A stretch of 64,000 nucleotides of DNA from Pseudorasbora parva (GCF_024679245.1 NC_090196.1:9884361-9948360); one strand, 5' to 3'; positions 11,129 to 26,001 are shown, counted from the first letter of the stretch. Notes: generated by a model from the letters alone, not told the origin. A program made the numbers and translations.

Positions 11129-14100
11129 TTTCCTTTATTTCCTTTATAGGTTTGCTCATTCTGTCATTTGATATTTGTTTAGAGTGACCATGACTATTAC
11201 TGTATTCATGTAAAAGTCATTTTACTGTATAGTTTTAGAGAAAAGTACAGTCAAATTTGCCCCAAAAGTAATTCAAGCAAGTGCACTCTCCAATTTTCAA
11301 CAATCCATAAAAATATTTTCTTTATAGTTTTGCACATTCTGTCATTTGATATTTGTTTAGAGTGACCCTGACTATTACTGTATTTATTAACAAGTCATTT
11401 TACTGTACAGTTTTGGAGAAAAGTACAGTCAATATCGCCCCAATATTAATTGAAGCACTTACACTGTCCAATTTTCAAAAACTCATAAAACTCTTTCTTT
11501 TATAGGTTTTCTCATTCTTTCATTTGATATTCGTTTAGAGTGACCCTTAATATTACTGTATTTATTTACAAGTCATTTTACTGTATATTTTTAGAGAAAA
11601 GTACAGTCGAATATGCCCCAAATATCAACGTGCATTCAAATACTTACACTGTCCCATTTTTTCAAAAATTCATAAACAATTTTTCATCATAGGTTTTCTC
11701 ATTCTGTCATTTGAAATTTGTTCAGAGAGACCCTGAATATTACTGTATTTATTTACAAGTATTTTTACTGTATAGTTTTGGAGGAAAGTGCAGTCAAACT
11801 CTCCCCAAAATTCATTCAAGCACTTACAGTCCAATTTTCAAAAATATCATAAAAATCTTTCCTTTATAGGTTTGCTCATTCTGTCCTTTGATATTTGTTC
11901 AGAGTGACCCTGACTATTACTGTATTTATGTACAAGTCATTTTACTGTATAGTTTTAGAGAAAAGTACAGTCCAATTTGCCCCAAAATTCATTCAAGCAC
12001 TTGCACTGTCCAATTTTCAACAATTCATAAAACTCTTTCCTTTATAGGTTTGCTCATTCTGTCATTTGATATTTGTTTAGAGTGACACTGACTATTACTG
12101 TATTTATTTACAAGTAATTTTACTATATAATTTTGGAGAAAAGTACAGTCAAATTCGCCCAAAAATTCATTCAAGCACTTACAGTCCAATTTTCAAAAAT
12201 ATCATAAAAATCTTTCCTTTATATGTTTGTTCATTCTGTCATTTGATATTTGTTTAGAGTGACGCTGACTATTACTGTATGTAGTAACAAGTCATTTTAC
12301 TGTATAGTTTTGGAGAAAAGTACAGTCAAATTCGCCCCAAAATTCATTCAAGGACTTACACTGTCCAATTTACAAAAATTCATAAAAATCGTTCCTTTAT
12401 AGGTTTGCCCATTCTGCCATTTGATATTTGTTCAAGGGGACCCTGACTATTACTGTATTTATTTACAAGCCAATTTACAGTATATTTTTGGAGAAAAGGG
12501 CAGTCAAACTGCAAATAATCTGTCTATTCAAACATTTACATTGTGTCCAATTTTCAAAAATTCGAAAAATCTTTCCTTTATAGGTTTGCTCATTCTGTCA
12601 TTTAATATTTGTTTAGAGCGACCCCGACTATTACTGTATTTATGTACAAGTCATTTTACTGTATAGTTTTAGAGAAAAGTACAGTCGAATATGCCCCAAA
12701 TGTCCACGTGCATTCAAATACTTACACTGTCCCATTTTTTCAAAAATTCATAAACAATTTTACTTCATAGGTTTTCTCATTCTGTCATTTGAAATTTGTT
12801 CAGAGTGACCCTGAATATTACTGTATGTATTTACAAGTAATTTAACTGTATAGTTTTGGAGAAAATTGCAGTCAAACTCTCACCAAAATTCATTCAAGCA
12901 CTTACAGTCCAATTTTCAAAAATATCATAAAAATCTTTCCTTTATAGTTTTGCTCGTTGGGTCCTTTGATATTTGTTCAGAGTGACCCTGACTATTACTG
13001 TATTTATGTGCAAGTCATTTTACTGTATAGTTTTAGAGAAAAGTACAGTCAAACTCTCCCCAAAATTCATTCAATCACTTACAGTCCAATTTTGAAATAT
13101 ATCATAAAAATCTTTCCTTTATAGGTTTGCTCATTCTGTCCTTTGATATTTGTTCAGAGTGACCCTGACTATTACTGTATTTATGTACAAGTCATTTTAC
13201 TGTATAGTTTTAGAGAAAAGTACAGTCCAATTTGCCCCAAAATTCATTCAAGCACTTGCACTGTCCAATTTTCAACAATTCATAAAACTTTTCCTTTATA
13301 GGTTTGCTCGTTCTGTCATTTGAAATTTGTTCAGAGAGACCCCGACTATTACTGTATGTAGTAACAAGTCATTTTACTGTATAGTTTTGGAGAAAAGTAC
13401 AGTCAAATTCGGCCCAAAATTCATTCAAGGACTTACAGTGTCCAATTTGCAACAATTCATAAAAATCGTTCCTTTATAGGTTTGCCCATTCTGCCATTTG
13501 ATATTCGTTCATGGGGACCCTGACTATTACTGTATTTATTTACAAGCCATTTTACTGTATATTTTTGGAGAAAATGACAGTCAAACTGCAAATAATCTGT
13601 CTATTCAAACATTTACATTGTGTCCAATTTTCAAAAATTCGAAAAATCTTTCCTTTATAGGTTTGCTCATTCTGTCATTTAATATTTTTTTAGAGTGACC
13701 CCGACTATTACTGTATTTATGTACAAGTCATTTTACAGTATAGTTTTAGAGAAAAGTACAGTCGAATATGCCCCAAATATCCACGTGCATTTAAATACTT
13801 TCACTGTCCCATTTTTTCCAAAATTCATAAACAATTTTACTTCATAGGTTTTCTCATTCTGTCATTTGAAATTTGTTAAGAGTGACCCTGAATATTACTG
13901 TATTTATTTACAAGTATTTTTACTGTATAGTTTTGGAGAAAAGTACAGTCAAACTTGCCCAAAAATCAAATTGAATTCAAACACTGTACAATTTTCAACA
14001 ATAAAACCATAACAATATTTTTTTTATAGGTTTGCTCATTCTGTCATTTGATATTTGTTCAGAGTGACACTGACTATTACTGTATTTATTTACAAGTAAT

Positions 14101-14553
14101 TTTACTGTATAGTTTTGGAGAAAAGTACAGTCAAATTCGCCCAAAAATTAAATCAAGCACTTGCACTCTCCAATTTTCAACAATCCATAAAACTCTTTCC
14201 TTTATAGGTTTGCTCGTTCTGTCATTTGAAATTTGTTCAGAGAGACCCTGACTATTACTGTATTTATTTACAATTCATTTTACTGTATAGTTTTGGAGAA
14301 AAGTGCAGTCAAATTCGCCCCAAAATTCATTCAAGCACTTGCACTCTCCAATTTTCAACAATCCATAAAACTCTTTCCTTTATAGGTTTGCTCGTTCTGT
14401 CATTTGATATTTGTTCAAAGTCACCCTGACAATTACTGTATTTATTTGCAAGTCATTTTACTGTATATTTTTGGAGAAAAGTGCAGTCAAACTGCAAATA
14501 ATCTGTCTATTCAAACACTTACACTGTCCAATTTCAAAAAATTCATAAAAATC
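11129..14553 (+). repeat. Long higher-order unit H1 (3,425 bp)
   Basis: Bounded here by a rare monomer carrying an 11 bp internal duplication (CCTTTATTTCCTTTATAG). It spans about 19 monomers. Markers recur in the next unit at the same spacing: TTCAAGGGGACC at 12,434 and 15,857, and TTCATTCGAGC-free CTGTATGTAGTAACAAG types at comparable places. The register is arbitrary. Confidence 0.85.
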
Positions 14554-17500
14554 TTTCCTTTATTTCCTTTATAGGTTTGCTCATTCTGTCATTTGATATT
14601 TGTTTAGAGTGACCATGACTATTACTGTATTCATGTAAAAGTCATTTTACTGTATAGTTTTAGAGAAAAGTACAGTCAAATTTGCCCCAAAAGTAATTCA
14701 AGCAAGTGCACTCTCCAATATTCAACAATCCATAAAAATATTTTCTTTATAGTTTTGCTCATTCTGTCATTTGATATTTGTTTAGAGTGACCCTGACTAT
14801 TACTGTATTTATTAACAAGTCATTTTACTGTACATTTTTGGAGAAAAGTACAATCAATATCGCCCCAATATTAATTGAAGCACTTACACTGTCCAATTTT
14901 CTAAAATTCATAAAACTCTTTCTTTTATAGGTTTTCTCATTTTTTCATTTGATATTTGTTTAGAGTGACCCTTAATATTACTGTATTTATTTACAAGTCA
15001 TTTTACTGTATATTTTTAGAGAAAAGTACAGTCGAATATGCCCCAAATATCAACGTGCATTCAAATACTTACACTGTCCCATTTTTTCAAAAATTCATAA
15101 ACAATTTTTCATCATAGGTTTTCTCATTCTGTCATTTGAAATTTGTTCAGAGAGACCCTGAATATTACTGTATTTATTTACAAGTATTTTTACTGTATAG
15201 TTTTGGAGGAAAGTGCAGTCAAACTCTCCCCAAAATTCATTCAAGCACTTACAGTCCAATTTTCAACAATTCATAAAAATCTTTCCTTTATAGGTTTGCT
15301 CATTCTGTCCTTTGATATTTGTTCAGAGTGACGCTGACTATTACTGTATTTATGTACAAGTCATTTTACTGTATAGTGTTAGAGAAAAGTACAGTCCAAT
15401 TTGCCCCAAAATTCATTCAAGCACTTGCACTGTCCAATTTTCAACAATTCATAAAACTCTTTCCTTTATAGGTTTGCTCATTCTGTCATTTGATATTTGT
15501 TTAGGGTGACACTGACTATTACTGTATTTATTTACAAGTAATTTTACTATATAATTTTGGAGAAAAGTACAGTCAAATTCGCCCAAAAATTCATTCAAGC
15601 ACTTACAGTCCAATTTTCAAAAATATCATAAAATCTTTCCTTTATAGGTTTGTTCATTCTGTCATTTGATATTTGTTTAGAGTGACCCTGACTATTACTG
15701 TATGTAGTAACAAGTCATTTTACTGTATAGTTTTGGAGAAAAGTACAGTCAAATTCGCCCCAAAATTCATTCAAGGACTTACACTGTCCAATTTACAAAA
15801 ATTCATAAAAATCGTTCCTTTATAGGTTTGCCCATTCTGCCATTTGATATTTGTTCAAGGGGACCCTGACTATTACTGTATTTATTTACAAGCCATTTTA
15901 CTGTATATTTTTGGAGAAAAGGGCAGTCAAACTGCAAATAATCTGTCTATTCAAACATTTACATTGTGTCCAATTTTCAAAAATTCGAAAAATCTTTCCT
16001 TTATAGGTTTGCTCATTCTGTCATTTAATATTTGTTTAGAGCGACCCCGACTATTACTGTATTTATGTACAAGTCATTTTACTGTATAGTTTTAGAGAAA
16101 AGTACAGTCGAATATGCCCCAAATGTCCACGTGCATTCAAATACTTACACTGTCCCATTTTTTCAAAAATTCATAAACAATTTTACTTCATAGGTTTTCT
16201 CATTCTGTCATTTGAAATTTGTTCAGAGTGACCCTGAATATTACTGTATTTATTTACAAGTAATTTAACTGTATATTTTTGGAGAAAATTGCAGTCAAAC
16301 TCTCACCAAAATTCATTCAAGCACTTACAGTCCAATTTTCAAAAATATCATAAAAATCTTTCCTTTATAGTTTTGCTCGTTGGGTACTTTGATATTTGTT
16401 CAGAGTGACCCTGACTATTACTGTATTTATGTGCAAGTCATTTTACTGTATAGTTTTAGAGAAAAGTACAGTCAAACTCTCCCCAAAATTCATTCAATCA
16501 CTTACAGTCCAATTTTGAAAAATATCATAAAAATCTTTCCTTTATAGGTTTGCTCATTCTGTCCTTTGATATTTGTTCAGAGTGACCCTGACTATTACTG
16601 TATGTAGTAACAAGTCATTTTACTGTATAGTTTTGGAGAAAAGTACAGTCAAATTCGGCCCAAAATTCATTCAAGGACTTACAGTGTCCAATTTGCAAAA
16701 ATTCATAAAAATCGTTTCTTTATAGGTTTGCCCATTCTGCCATTTGATATTTGTTCATGGGGACCCTGACTATTACTGTATTTATTTACAAGCCAGTTTA
16801 CTGTATATTTTTGGAGAAAAGGGCAGTCAAACTGCAAATAATCTGTCTATTCAAACATTTACATTGTATCCAATTTTCATAAATTCGAAAAATCTTTCCT
16901 TTATAGGTTTTCTCATTCTGTCATTTAATATTTGTTTAGAGTGACCCCGACTATTACTGTATTTATGTACAAGTCATTTTACTGTATAGTTTTAGAGAAA
17001 AGTACAGTCGAATATGCCCCAAATATCCACGTGCATTTAAATACTTACACTGTCCCATTTTTTCCAAAATTCATAAACAATTTTACTTCATAGGTTTTCT
17101 CATTCTGTCATTTGAAATTTGTTCAGAGTGACCCTGAATATTACTGTATTTATTTACAAGTATTTTTACTGTATAGTTTTGGAGAAAAGAACAGTCAAAC
17201 TTGCCCAAAATCAAATTGAATTCAAACACTGTACAATTTTCAACAAAAAAAACATAACAATATTTTTTTTTTAGGTTTGCTCATTCTGTCATTTGATATT
17301 TGTTCAGAGTGACACTGACTATTACTGTATTTATTTACAAGTAATTTTACTGTATAGTTTTGGAGAAAAGTACAGTCAAATTCGCCCAAAAATTAAATCA
17401 AGCACTTGCACTCTCCAATTTTCAACAATCCATAAAACTCTTTCCTTTATAGGTTTGCTCGTTCTGTCATTTGAAATTTGTTCAGAGAGACCCTGACTAT

Positions 17501-17799
17501 TACTGTATTTATTTACAATTCATTTTACTGTATAGTTTTGGAGAAAAGTGCAGTCAAATTCGCCCCAAAATTCATTCAAGCACTTACACTGTCCAATTTT
17601 CAAAAATTCATAAAAATCTTTCCTTTATAGGTTTGCCAATTCTGTCATTTGATATTTGTTCAAAGTCACCCTGACAATTACTGTATTTATTTGCAAGTCA
17701 TTTTACAGTATATTTTTTGGGGAAAAGTGCAGTCAAACTGCAAATAATCTGTCTATTCAAACACTTACACTGTCCAATTTCAAAAAATTCATAAAAATC
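14554..17799 (+). repeat. Long higher-order unit H2 (3,246 bp)
   Basis: Same monomer order as H1 but about 179 bp shorter, i.e. one monomer fewer. The monomer types around 14,048, 14,226 and 16,744 reappear in the next unit at 17,293, 17,471 and 20,894. Confidence 0.85.
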
Positions 17800-20700
17800 T
17801 TTCCTTTATTTCCTTTATAGGTTTGCTCATTCTGTCATTTGATATTTGTTTAGAGTGACCATGACTATTACTGTATTCATGTAAAAGTCATTTTACTGTA
17901 TAGTTTTAGAGAAAAGTACAGTCAAATTTGCCCCAAAAGTAATTCAAGCAAGTGCACTCTCCAATATTCAACAATCCATAAAAATATTTTCTTTATAGTT
18001 TTGCTCATTCTGTCATTTGATATTTGTTTAGAGTGACCCTGACTATTACTGTATTTATTAACAAGTCATTTTACTGTACATTTTTGGAGAAAAGTACAAT
18101 CAATATCGCCCCAATATTAATTGAAGCACTTACACTGTCCAATTTTCAAAAATTCATAAAACTCTTTCTTTTATAGGTTTTCTCATTTTTTCATTTGATA
18201 TTTGTTTAGAGTGACCCTTAATATTACTGTATTTATTTACAAGTCATTTTACTGTATATTTTTAGAGAAAAGTACAGTCGAATATGCCCCAAATATCAAC
18301 GTGCATTCAAATACTTACACTGTCCCATTTTTTCAAAAATTCATAAACAATTTTTCATCATAGGTTTTCTCATTCTGTCATTTGAAATTTGTTCAGAGAG
18401 ACCCTGAATATTACTGTATTTATTTACAAGTAATTTAACTGTATAGTTTTGGAGAAAATTGCAGTCAAACTCTCACCAAAATTCATTCAAGCACTTACAG
18501 TCCAATTTTCAAAAATATCATAAAAATCTTTCCTTTATAGTTTTGCTCGTTGGGTACTTTGATCTTTGTTCAGAGTGACCCTGACTATTACTGTATTTAT
18601 GTGCAAGTCATTTTACTGTATAGTTTTAGAGAAAAGTACAGTCAAACTCTCCCCAAAATTCATTCAATCACTTACAGTCCAATTTTGAAATATATCATAA
18701 AACTCTTTCCTTTATAGGTTTGCTCATTCTGTCCTTTGATATTTGTTCAGAGTGACCCTGACTATTACTGTATTTATGTACAAGTCATTTTACTGTATAG
18801 TTTTAGAGAAAAGTACAGTCCAATTTGCCCCAAAATTCATTCAAGCACTTGCACTGTCCAATTTTCAACAATTCATAAAACTCTTTCCTTTATAGGTTTG
18901 CTCATTCTGTCATTTGATATTTGTTTAGAGTGACCCTGACTATTACTGTATTTATTTACAAGTCATTTTACTGTATAGTTTTAGAGAAAAGTTCAGTCCA
19001 ATTTGCCCCAAAATTCATTCAAGCACTTGCACTGTCCAATTTTCAACAATTCATAAAACTCTTTCCTTTATAGGATTGCTCATTCTGCCATTTGATATTT
19101 GTTTAGAGTGACCCTGACTATTACTGTATTTATTTACTAGTCATTTTACTGTATAGTTTTAGAGAAAAGTACAGTCGAATATGCCCCAAATATCAACGTG
19201 CATTCAAAAACTTACACTGTCCCATTTTTTCATAAATTCATAAACAATTTTACTTTATAGGTTTTCTCATTCTGTCATTTTAAATTTGTTCAGAGTGACC
19301 CTGAATATTACTGTATTTATTTACAAGTCATTTTACTGTATAGTTTTAGAGAAAAGTACAGTCGAATATGCCCCAAATATCAACGTGCATTCAAATACTT
19401 ACACTGTCCCATTTTTTCAAAAATTCATAAACAATTTTACTTCATAGGTTTTCTCATTCTGTCATTTGAAATTTGTTCAGAGAGACCCTGAATATTACTG
19501 TATTTATTTACAAGTATTTTTACTGTATAGTTTTGGAGGAAAGTGCAGTCAAACTCTCCCCAAAATTCATTCAACCACTTACAGTCCAATTTTCAAAAAT
19601 ATCATAAAAATCTTTCCTTTATAGGTTTGCTCATTCTGTCCTTTGATATTTGTTCAGAGTGACGCTGACTATTACTGTATTTATGTACAAGTCATTTTAC
19701 TGTATAGTGTTAGAGAAAAGTACAGTCCAATTTGCCCCAAAATTCATTCAAGCACTTGCACTGTCCAATTTTCAACAATTCATAAAACTCTTTCCTTTAT
19801 AGGTTTGCTCATTCTGTCATTTGATATTTGTTTAGGGTGACACTGACTATTACTGTATTTATTTACAAGTAATTTTACTATATAATTTTGGAGAAAAGTA
19901 CAGTCAAATTCGCCCAAAAATTCATTCAAGCACTTACAGTCCAATTTTCAAAAATATCATAAAATCTTTCCTTTATAGGTTTGTTCATTCTGTCATTTGA
20001 TATTTGTTTAGAGTGACCCTGACTATTACTGTATGTAGTAACAAGTCATTTTACTGTATAGTTTTGGAGAAAAGTACAGTCAAATTCGCCCCAAAATTCA
20101 TTCAAGGACTTATACTGTCCAATTTACAAAAATTCATAAAAATCGTTCCTTTATAGGTTTGCCCATTCTGCCATTTGATATTTGTTCAAGGGGACCCTGA
20201 CTATTACTGTATTTATTTACAAGTCATTTTACTGTATAGTTTTAGAGAAAAGTACAGTCGAATATGCCCCAAATGTCCACGTGCATTCAAATACTTACAC
20301 TGTCCCATTTTTTCAAAAATTCTTAAACAATTTTACTTCATAGGTTTTCTCATTCTGTCATTTGAAATTTGTTCAGAGTGACCCTGAATATTACTGTATT
20401 TATTTACAAGTAATTTAACTGTATATTTTTGGAGAAAATTGCAGTCAAACTCTCACCAAAATTCATTCAAGCACTTACAGTCCAATTTTCAAAAATATGA
20501 TAAAAATCTTTCCTTTATAGTTTTGCTCGTTGGGTACTTTGATATTTGTTCAGAGTGACCCTGACTATTACTGTATTTATGTGCAAGTCATTTTACTGTA
20601 TAGTTTTAGAGAAAAGTACAGTCAAACTCTCCCCAAAATTCATTCAATCACTTACAGTCCAATTTTGAAAAATATCATAAAAATCTTTCCTTTATAGGTT

Positions 20701-21949
20701 TGCTCATTCTGTCCTTTGATATTTGTTCAGAGTGACCCTGACTATTACTGTATGTAGTAACAAGTCATTTTACTGTATAGTTTTGGAGAAAAGTACAGTC
20801 AAATTCGGCCCAAAATTCATTCAAGGACTTACAGTGTCCAATTTGCAAAAATTCATAAAAATCGTTTCTTTATAGGTTTGCCCATTCTGCCATTTGATAT
20901 TTGTTCATGGGGACCCTGACTATTACTGTATTTATTTACAAGCCAGTTTACTGTATATTTTTGGAGAAAAGGGCAGTCAAACTGCAAATAATCTGTCTAT
21001 TCAAACATTTACATTGTATCCAATTTTCAAAAATTCGAAAAATCTTTCCTTTATAGGTTTTCTCATTCTGTCATTTAATATTTGTTTAGAGTGACCCCGA
21101 CTATTACTGTATTTATGTACAAGTCATTTTACTGTATAGTTTTAGAGAAAAGTACAGTCGAATATGCCCCAAATATCCACGTGCATTTAAATACTTACAC
21201 TGTCCCATTTTTTCCAAAATTCATAAACAATTTTACTTCATAGGTTTTCTCATTCTGTCATTTGAAATTTGTTCAGAGTGACCCTGAATATTACTGTATT
21301 TATTTACAAGTATTTTTACTGTATAGTTTTGGAGAAAAGAACAGTCAAACTTGCCCAAAAATCAAATTGAATTCAAACACTGTACAATTTTCAACAAAAA
21401 AACCATAACAATATTTTTTTTTTAGGTTTGCTCATTCTGTCATTTGATATTTGTTCAGAGTGACACTGACTATTACTGTATTTATTTACAAGTAATTTTA
21501 CTGTATAGTTTTGGAGAAAAGTACAGTCAAATTCGCCCAAAAATTAAATCAAGCACTTGCACTCTCCAATTTTCAACAATCCATAAAACTCTTTCCTTTA
21601 TAGGTTTGCTCGTTCTGTCATTTGAAATTTGTTCAGAGAGACCCTGACTATTACTGTATTTATTTACAATTCATTTTACTGTATAGTTTTGGAGAAAAGT
21701 GCAGTCAAATTCGCCCCAAAATTCATTCAAGCACTTACACTGTCCAATTTTCAAAAATTCATAAAAATCTTTCCTTTATAGGTTTGCCAATTCTGTCATT
21801 TGATATTTGTTCAAAGTCACCCTGACAATTACTGTATTTATTTGCAAGTCATTTTACTGTATATTTTTGGAGAAAAGTGCAGTCAAACTGCAAATAATCT
21901 GTCTATTCAAACACTTACACTGTCCAATTTCAAAAAATTCATAAAAATC
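17800..21949 (+). repeat. Long higher-order unit H3 (4,150 bp)
   Basis: About 904 bp longer than H2, equal to five extra monomers. The gain lies around 18,740-19,640, where a monomer type occurring once per unit in H1 and H2 occurs twice. Part of this unit (17,851 onward) is the source or sister of the block inserted at 27,009, at an offset of 9,158 bp. Confidence 0.85.
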
Positions 21950-22785
21950 TTTCCTTTATTTCCTTTATAGGTTTGCTCATTCTGTCATTTGATATTTGTT
22001 TAGAGTGACCATGACTATTACTGTATTCATGTAAAAGTCATTTTACTGTATAGTTTTAGAGAAAAGTACAGTCAAATTTGCCCCAAAAGTAATTCAAGCA
22101 AGTGCACTCTCCAATATTCAACAATCCATAAAAATATTTTCTTTATAGTTTTGCTCATTCTGTCATTTGATATTTGTTTAGAGTGACCCTGACTATTACT
22201 GTATTTATTAACAAGTCATTTTACTGTACATTTTTGGAGAAAAGTACAATCAATATCGCCCCAATATTAATTGAAGCACTTACACTGTCCAATTTTCAAA
22301 AATTCATAAAACTCTTTCTTTTATAGGTTTTCTCATTTTTTCATTTGATATTTGTTTAGAGTGACCCTTAATATTACTGTATTTATTTACAAGTCATTTT
22401 ACTGTATATTTTTAGAGAAAAGTACAGTCGAATATGCCCCAAATATCAACGTGCATTCAAATACTTACACTGTCCCATTTTTTCAAAAATTCATAAACAA
22501 TTTTTCATCATAGGTTTTCTCATTCTGTCATTTGAAATTTGTTCAGAGAGACCCTGAATATTACTGTATTTATTTACAAGTAATTTAACTGTATAGTTTT
22601 GGAGAAAATTGCAGTCAAACTCTCACCAAAATTCATTCAAGCACTTACAGTCCAATTTTCAAAAATATCATAAAAATCTTTCCTTTATAGTTTTGCTCGT
22701 TGGGTACTTTGATCTTTGTTCAGAGTGACCCTGACTATTACTGTATTTATGTGCAAGTCATTTTACTGTATAGTTTTAGAGAAAA
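21950..22785 (+). repeat. Partial long higher-order unit H4
   Basis: Begins like H1-H3 at the CCTTTATTTCCTTTATAG marker and matches H3 until about 22,785. There the monomer order changes to that of the 1,608 bp array. The switch falls inside the GTATAGTTTTAGAGAAAAG segment shared by most monomers. Confidence 0.8.
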
Positions 22786-24393
22786 GTACAGTCGAATATG
22801 CTCCAAATATCAACGTGCATTCAAATACTTACAATGTCCCATTTTTTCAAAAATTCATAAACAATTTTACTTCATAGGTTTTCTCATTCTGTCATTTGAA
22901 ATTTGTTCAGAGAGACCCTGAATATTACTGTATTTATTTACAAGTATTTTTACTGTATAGTTTTGGAGGAAAGTGCAGTCAAACTCTCCCCAAAATTCAT
23001 TCAAGCACTTACAGTCCAATTTTCAAAAATATCATAAAAATCTTTCCTTTATAGGTTTGCTCATTCTGTCTTTTGATATTTGTTCAGAGTGACCCTGACT
23101 ATTACTGTGTTTATGTACAAGTCATTTTACTGTATAGTTTTAGAGAAAAGTACAGTCCAATTTGCCCCAAAATTCATTCAAGCACTTGCACTGTCCAATT
23201 TCAACAATTCATAAAACTCTTTCCTTCATAGGTTTTCTCATTCTGTCATTTGAAATTTGTTCAGAGAGACCCTGAATATTACTGTATTTATTTACAAGTA
23301 TTTTTACTGTATAGTTTTGGAGGAAAGTGCAGTCAAACTCTCCCCAAAATTCATTCAAGCACTTATAGTCCAATTTTCAAAAATATCATAAAAATCTTTC
23401 CTTTATAGGTTTGCTCATTCTGTCCTTTGATATTTGTTCAGAGTGACCCTGACTATTACTGTATTTATGTACAAGTCATTTTACTGTATAGTTTTAGAGA
23501 AAAGTACAGTCCAATTTGCCCCAAAATTCATTCAAGCACTTGCACTGTCCAATTTTCAACAATTCATAAAACTCTTTCCTTTATAGGTTTGCTCATTCTT
23601 TCATTTGATATTTGTTTAGAGTGACACTGACTATTACTGTATTTATTTACAAGTAATTTTACTGTATAATTTTGGAGAAAAGTACAGTCAAATTCGCCCA
23701 AAAATTCATTCAAGCACTTACAGTCCAATTTTCAACAATTCATAAAACTCTTTCCTTTATAGGTTTGCTCATTCTGTCATTTGATATTTGTTTAGAGTAA
23801 CACTGACTATTACTGTATTTATTCACAAGTAATTTTACTGTATAATTTTGGAGAAAAGTACAGTCAAATTCGCCCAAAAATTCATTCAAGCACTTACAGT
23901 CCAATTTTCAAAAATATCATAAAAATCTTTCCTTTATAGGTTTGTTCATTCTGTCATTTGATATTTGTTTAGAGTGACCCTGACTATTACTGTATGTAGT
24001 AACAAGTCATTTTACTGTATAATTTTGGAGAAAAGTACAGTCAAATTCGGCCCAAAATTCATTCAAGACTTACAGTGTCCAATTTGCAAAAATTCATAAA
24101 ACTCGTTTCTTTATAGGTTTGCCCATTCTGCCATTTGATATTTGTTCAAGGGGACCCTGAATATTATTGTATTTATATACAAGCCATTTTACTGTATATT
24201 TTTGGAGAAAAGGGCAGTCAAACTGCAAATAATCTGTCTATTCAAACACTTACGTTGTGTCCAATTTTCAAAAATTAATAAAAATCTTTCCTTTATAGGT
24301 TTGCTCATTCTGTCCTTTGATATTTGTTTAGAGTGACCCCGAATATTACTGTATTTATGTACAAGTCATTTTACTGTATAGTTTTCGAGAAAA
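22786..24393 (+). repeat. 1,608 bp nine-monomer higher-order unit, copy 1
   Basis: The diagnostic segment GAATATGCTCCAAATATCAA occurs at 22,794 and exactly 1,608 bp later at 24,402. 1,608 bp is nine monomers averaging 178.7 bp. Adjacent copies differ by few substitutions, e.g. AGTTTTAGAG here and AGTTTTCGAG in later copies just before the diagnostic segment. Confidence 0.92.
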
Positions 24394-26001
24394 GTACAGT
24401 CGAATATGCTCCAAATATCAACGTGCATTCAAATACTTACAATGTCCCATTTTTTCAAAAATTCATAAACAATTTTACTTCATAGGTTTTCTCCTTCTGT
24501 CATTTGAAATTTGTTCAGAGAGACCCTGAATATTACTGTATTTATTTACAAGTATTTTTACTGTATAGTTTTGGAGGAAAGTGCAGTCAAACTCTCCCCA
24601 AAATTCATTCAAGCACTTACAGTCCAATTTTCAAAAATATCATAAAAATCTTTCCTTTATAGGTTTGCTCATTCTGTCTTTTGATATTTGTTCAGAGTGA
24701 CCCTGACCATTACTGTATTTATGTACAAGTCATTTTACTGTATAGTTTTAGAGAAAAGTACAGTCCAATTTGCCCCAAAATTCATTCAAGCACTTGCACT
24801 GTCCAATTTCAACAATTCATAAAACTCTTTCCTTCATAGGTTTTCTCATTCTGTCATTTGAAATTTGTTCAGAGAGACCCTGAATATTACTGTATTTATT
24901 TACAAGTATTTTTACTGTATAGTTTTGGAGGAAAGTGCAGTCAAACTCTCCCCAAAATTCATTCAAGCACTTATAGTCCAATTTTCAAAAATATCATAAA
25001 AATCTTTCCTTTATAGGTTTGCTCATTCTGTCCTTTGATATTTGTTCAGAGTGACCCTGACTATTACTGTATTTATGTACAAGTCATTTTACTGTATAGT
25101 TTTAGAGAAAAGTACAGTCCAATTTGCCCCAAAATTCATTCGAGCACTTGCACTGTCCAATTTTCAACAATTCATAAAACTCTTTCCTTTATAGGTTTGC
25201 TCATTCTTTCATTTGATATTTGTTTAGAGTGACACTGACTATTACTGTATTTATTTACAAGTAATTTTACTGTATCATTTTGGAGAAAAGTACAGTCAAA
25301 TTCGCCCAAAAATTCATTCAAGCACTTACAGTCCAATTTTCAACAATTCATAAAACTCTTTCCTTTATAGGTTTGCTCATTCTGTCATTTGATATTTGTT
25401 TAGAGTAACACTGACTATTACTGTATTTATTCACAAGTAATTTTACTGTATAATTTTGGAGAAAAGTACAATCAAATTCGCCCAAAAATTCATTCAAGCA
25501 CTTACAGTCCAATTTTCAAAAATATCATAAAAATCTTTCCTTTATAGTTTTGTTCATTCTGTCATTTGATATTTGTTTAGAGTGACCCTGACTATTACTG
25601 TATGTAGTAACAAGTCATTTTACTGTATAATTTTGGAGAAAAGTACAGTCAAATTCGGCCCAAAATTCATTCAAGACTTACAGTGTCCAATTTGCAAAAA
25701 TTCATAAAACTCGTTTCTTTATAGGTTTGCCCATTCTGCCATTTGATATTTGTTCAAGGGGACCCTGACTATTATTGTATTTATATACACGCCATTTTAC
25801 TGTATATTTTTGGAGAAAAGGGCAGTCAAACTGCAAATAATCTGTCTATTCAAACACTTACGTTGTGTCCAATTTTCAAAAATTAATAAAAATCTTTCCT
25901 TTATAGGTTTGCTCATTCTGTCCTTTGATATTTGTTTAGAGTGACCCCGAATATTACTGTATTTATGTACAAGTCATTTTACTGTATAGTTTTCGAGAAA
26001 A
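24394..26001 (+). repeat. 1,608 bp higher-order unit, copy 2
   Basis: Full-length copy, nearly identical to copy 1. The diagnostic segment lies at 24,402 and again at 26,010. Few differences are seen, e.g. TTCGAGCACTT at 25,139. Confidence 0.92.

Noticed and set aside
12950..12975. CENP-B box resemblance (CTCGTTGGGT) in some B monomers, also at 16,376, 18,546, 20,526, 22,696, 27,706 and 29,154
   Set aside because: The required TTCG core reads CTCG, and the following A and CGGG positions do not match. Only a minority of monomers carry it.
23427..23624. Recurring 60-70 codon frames in B1 and B2 that look like a conserved protein family
   Set aside because: They recur because the monomer recurs. 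They begin at TTG, end at the same stop in the next monomer, and their similarity is no greater than that of the DNA. No ribosome-binding or initiation context supports them.
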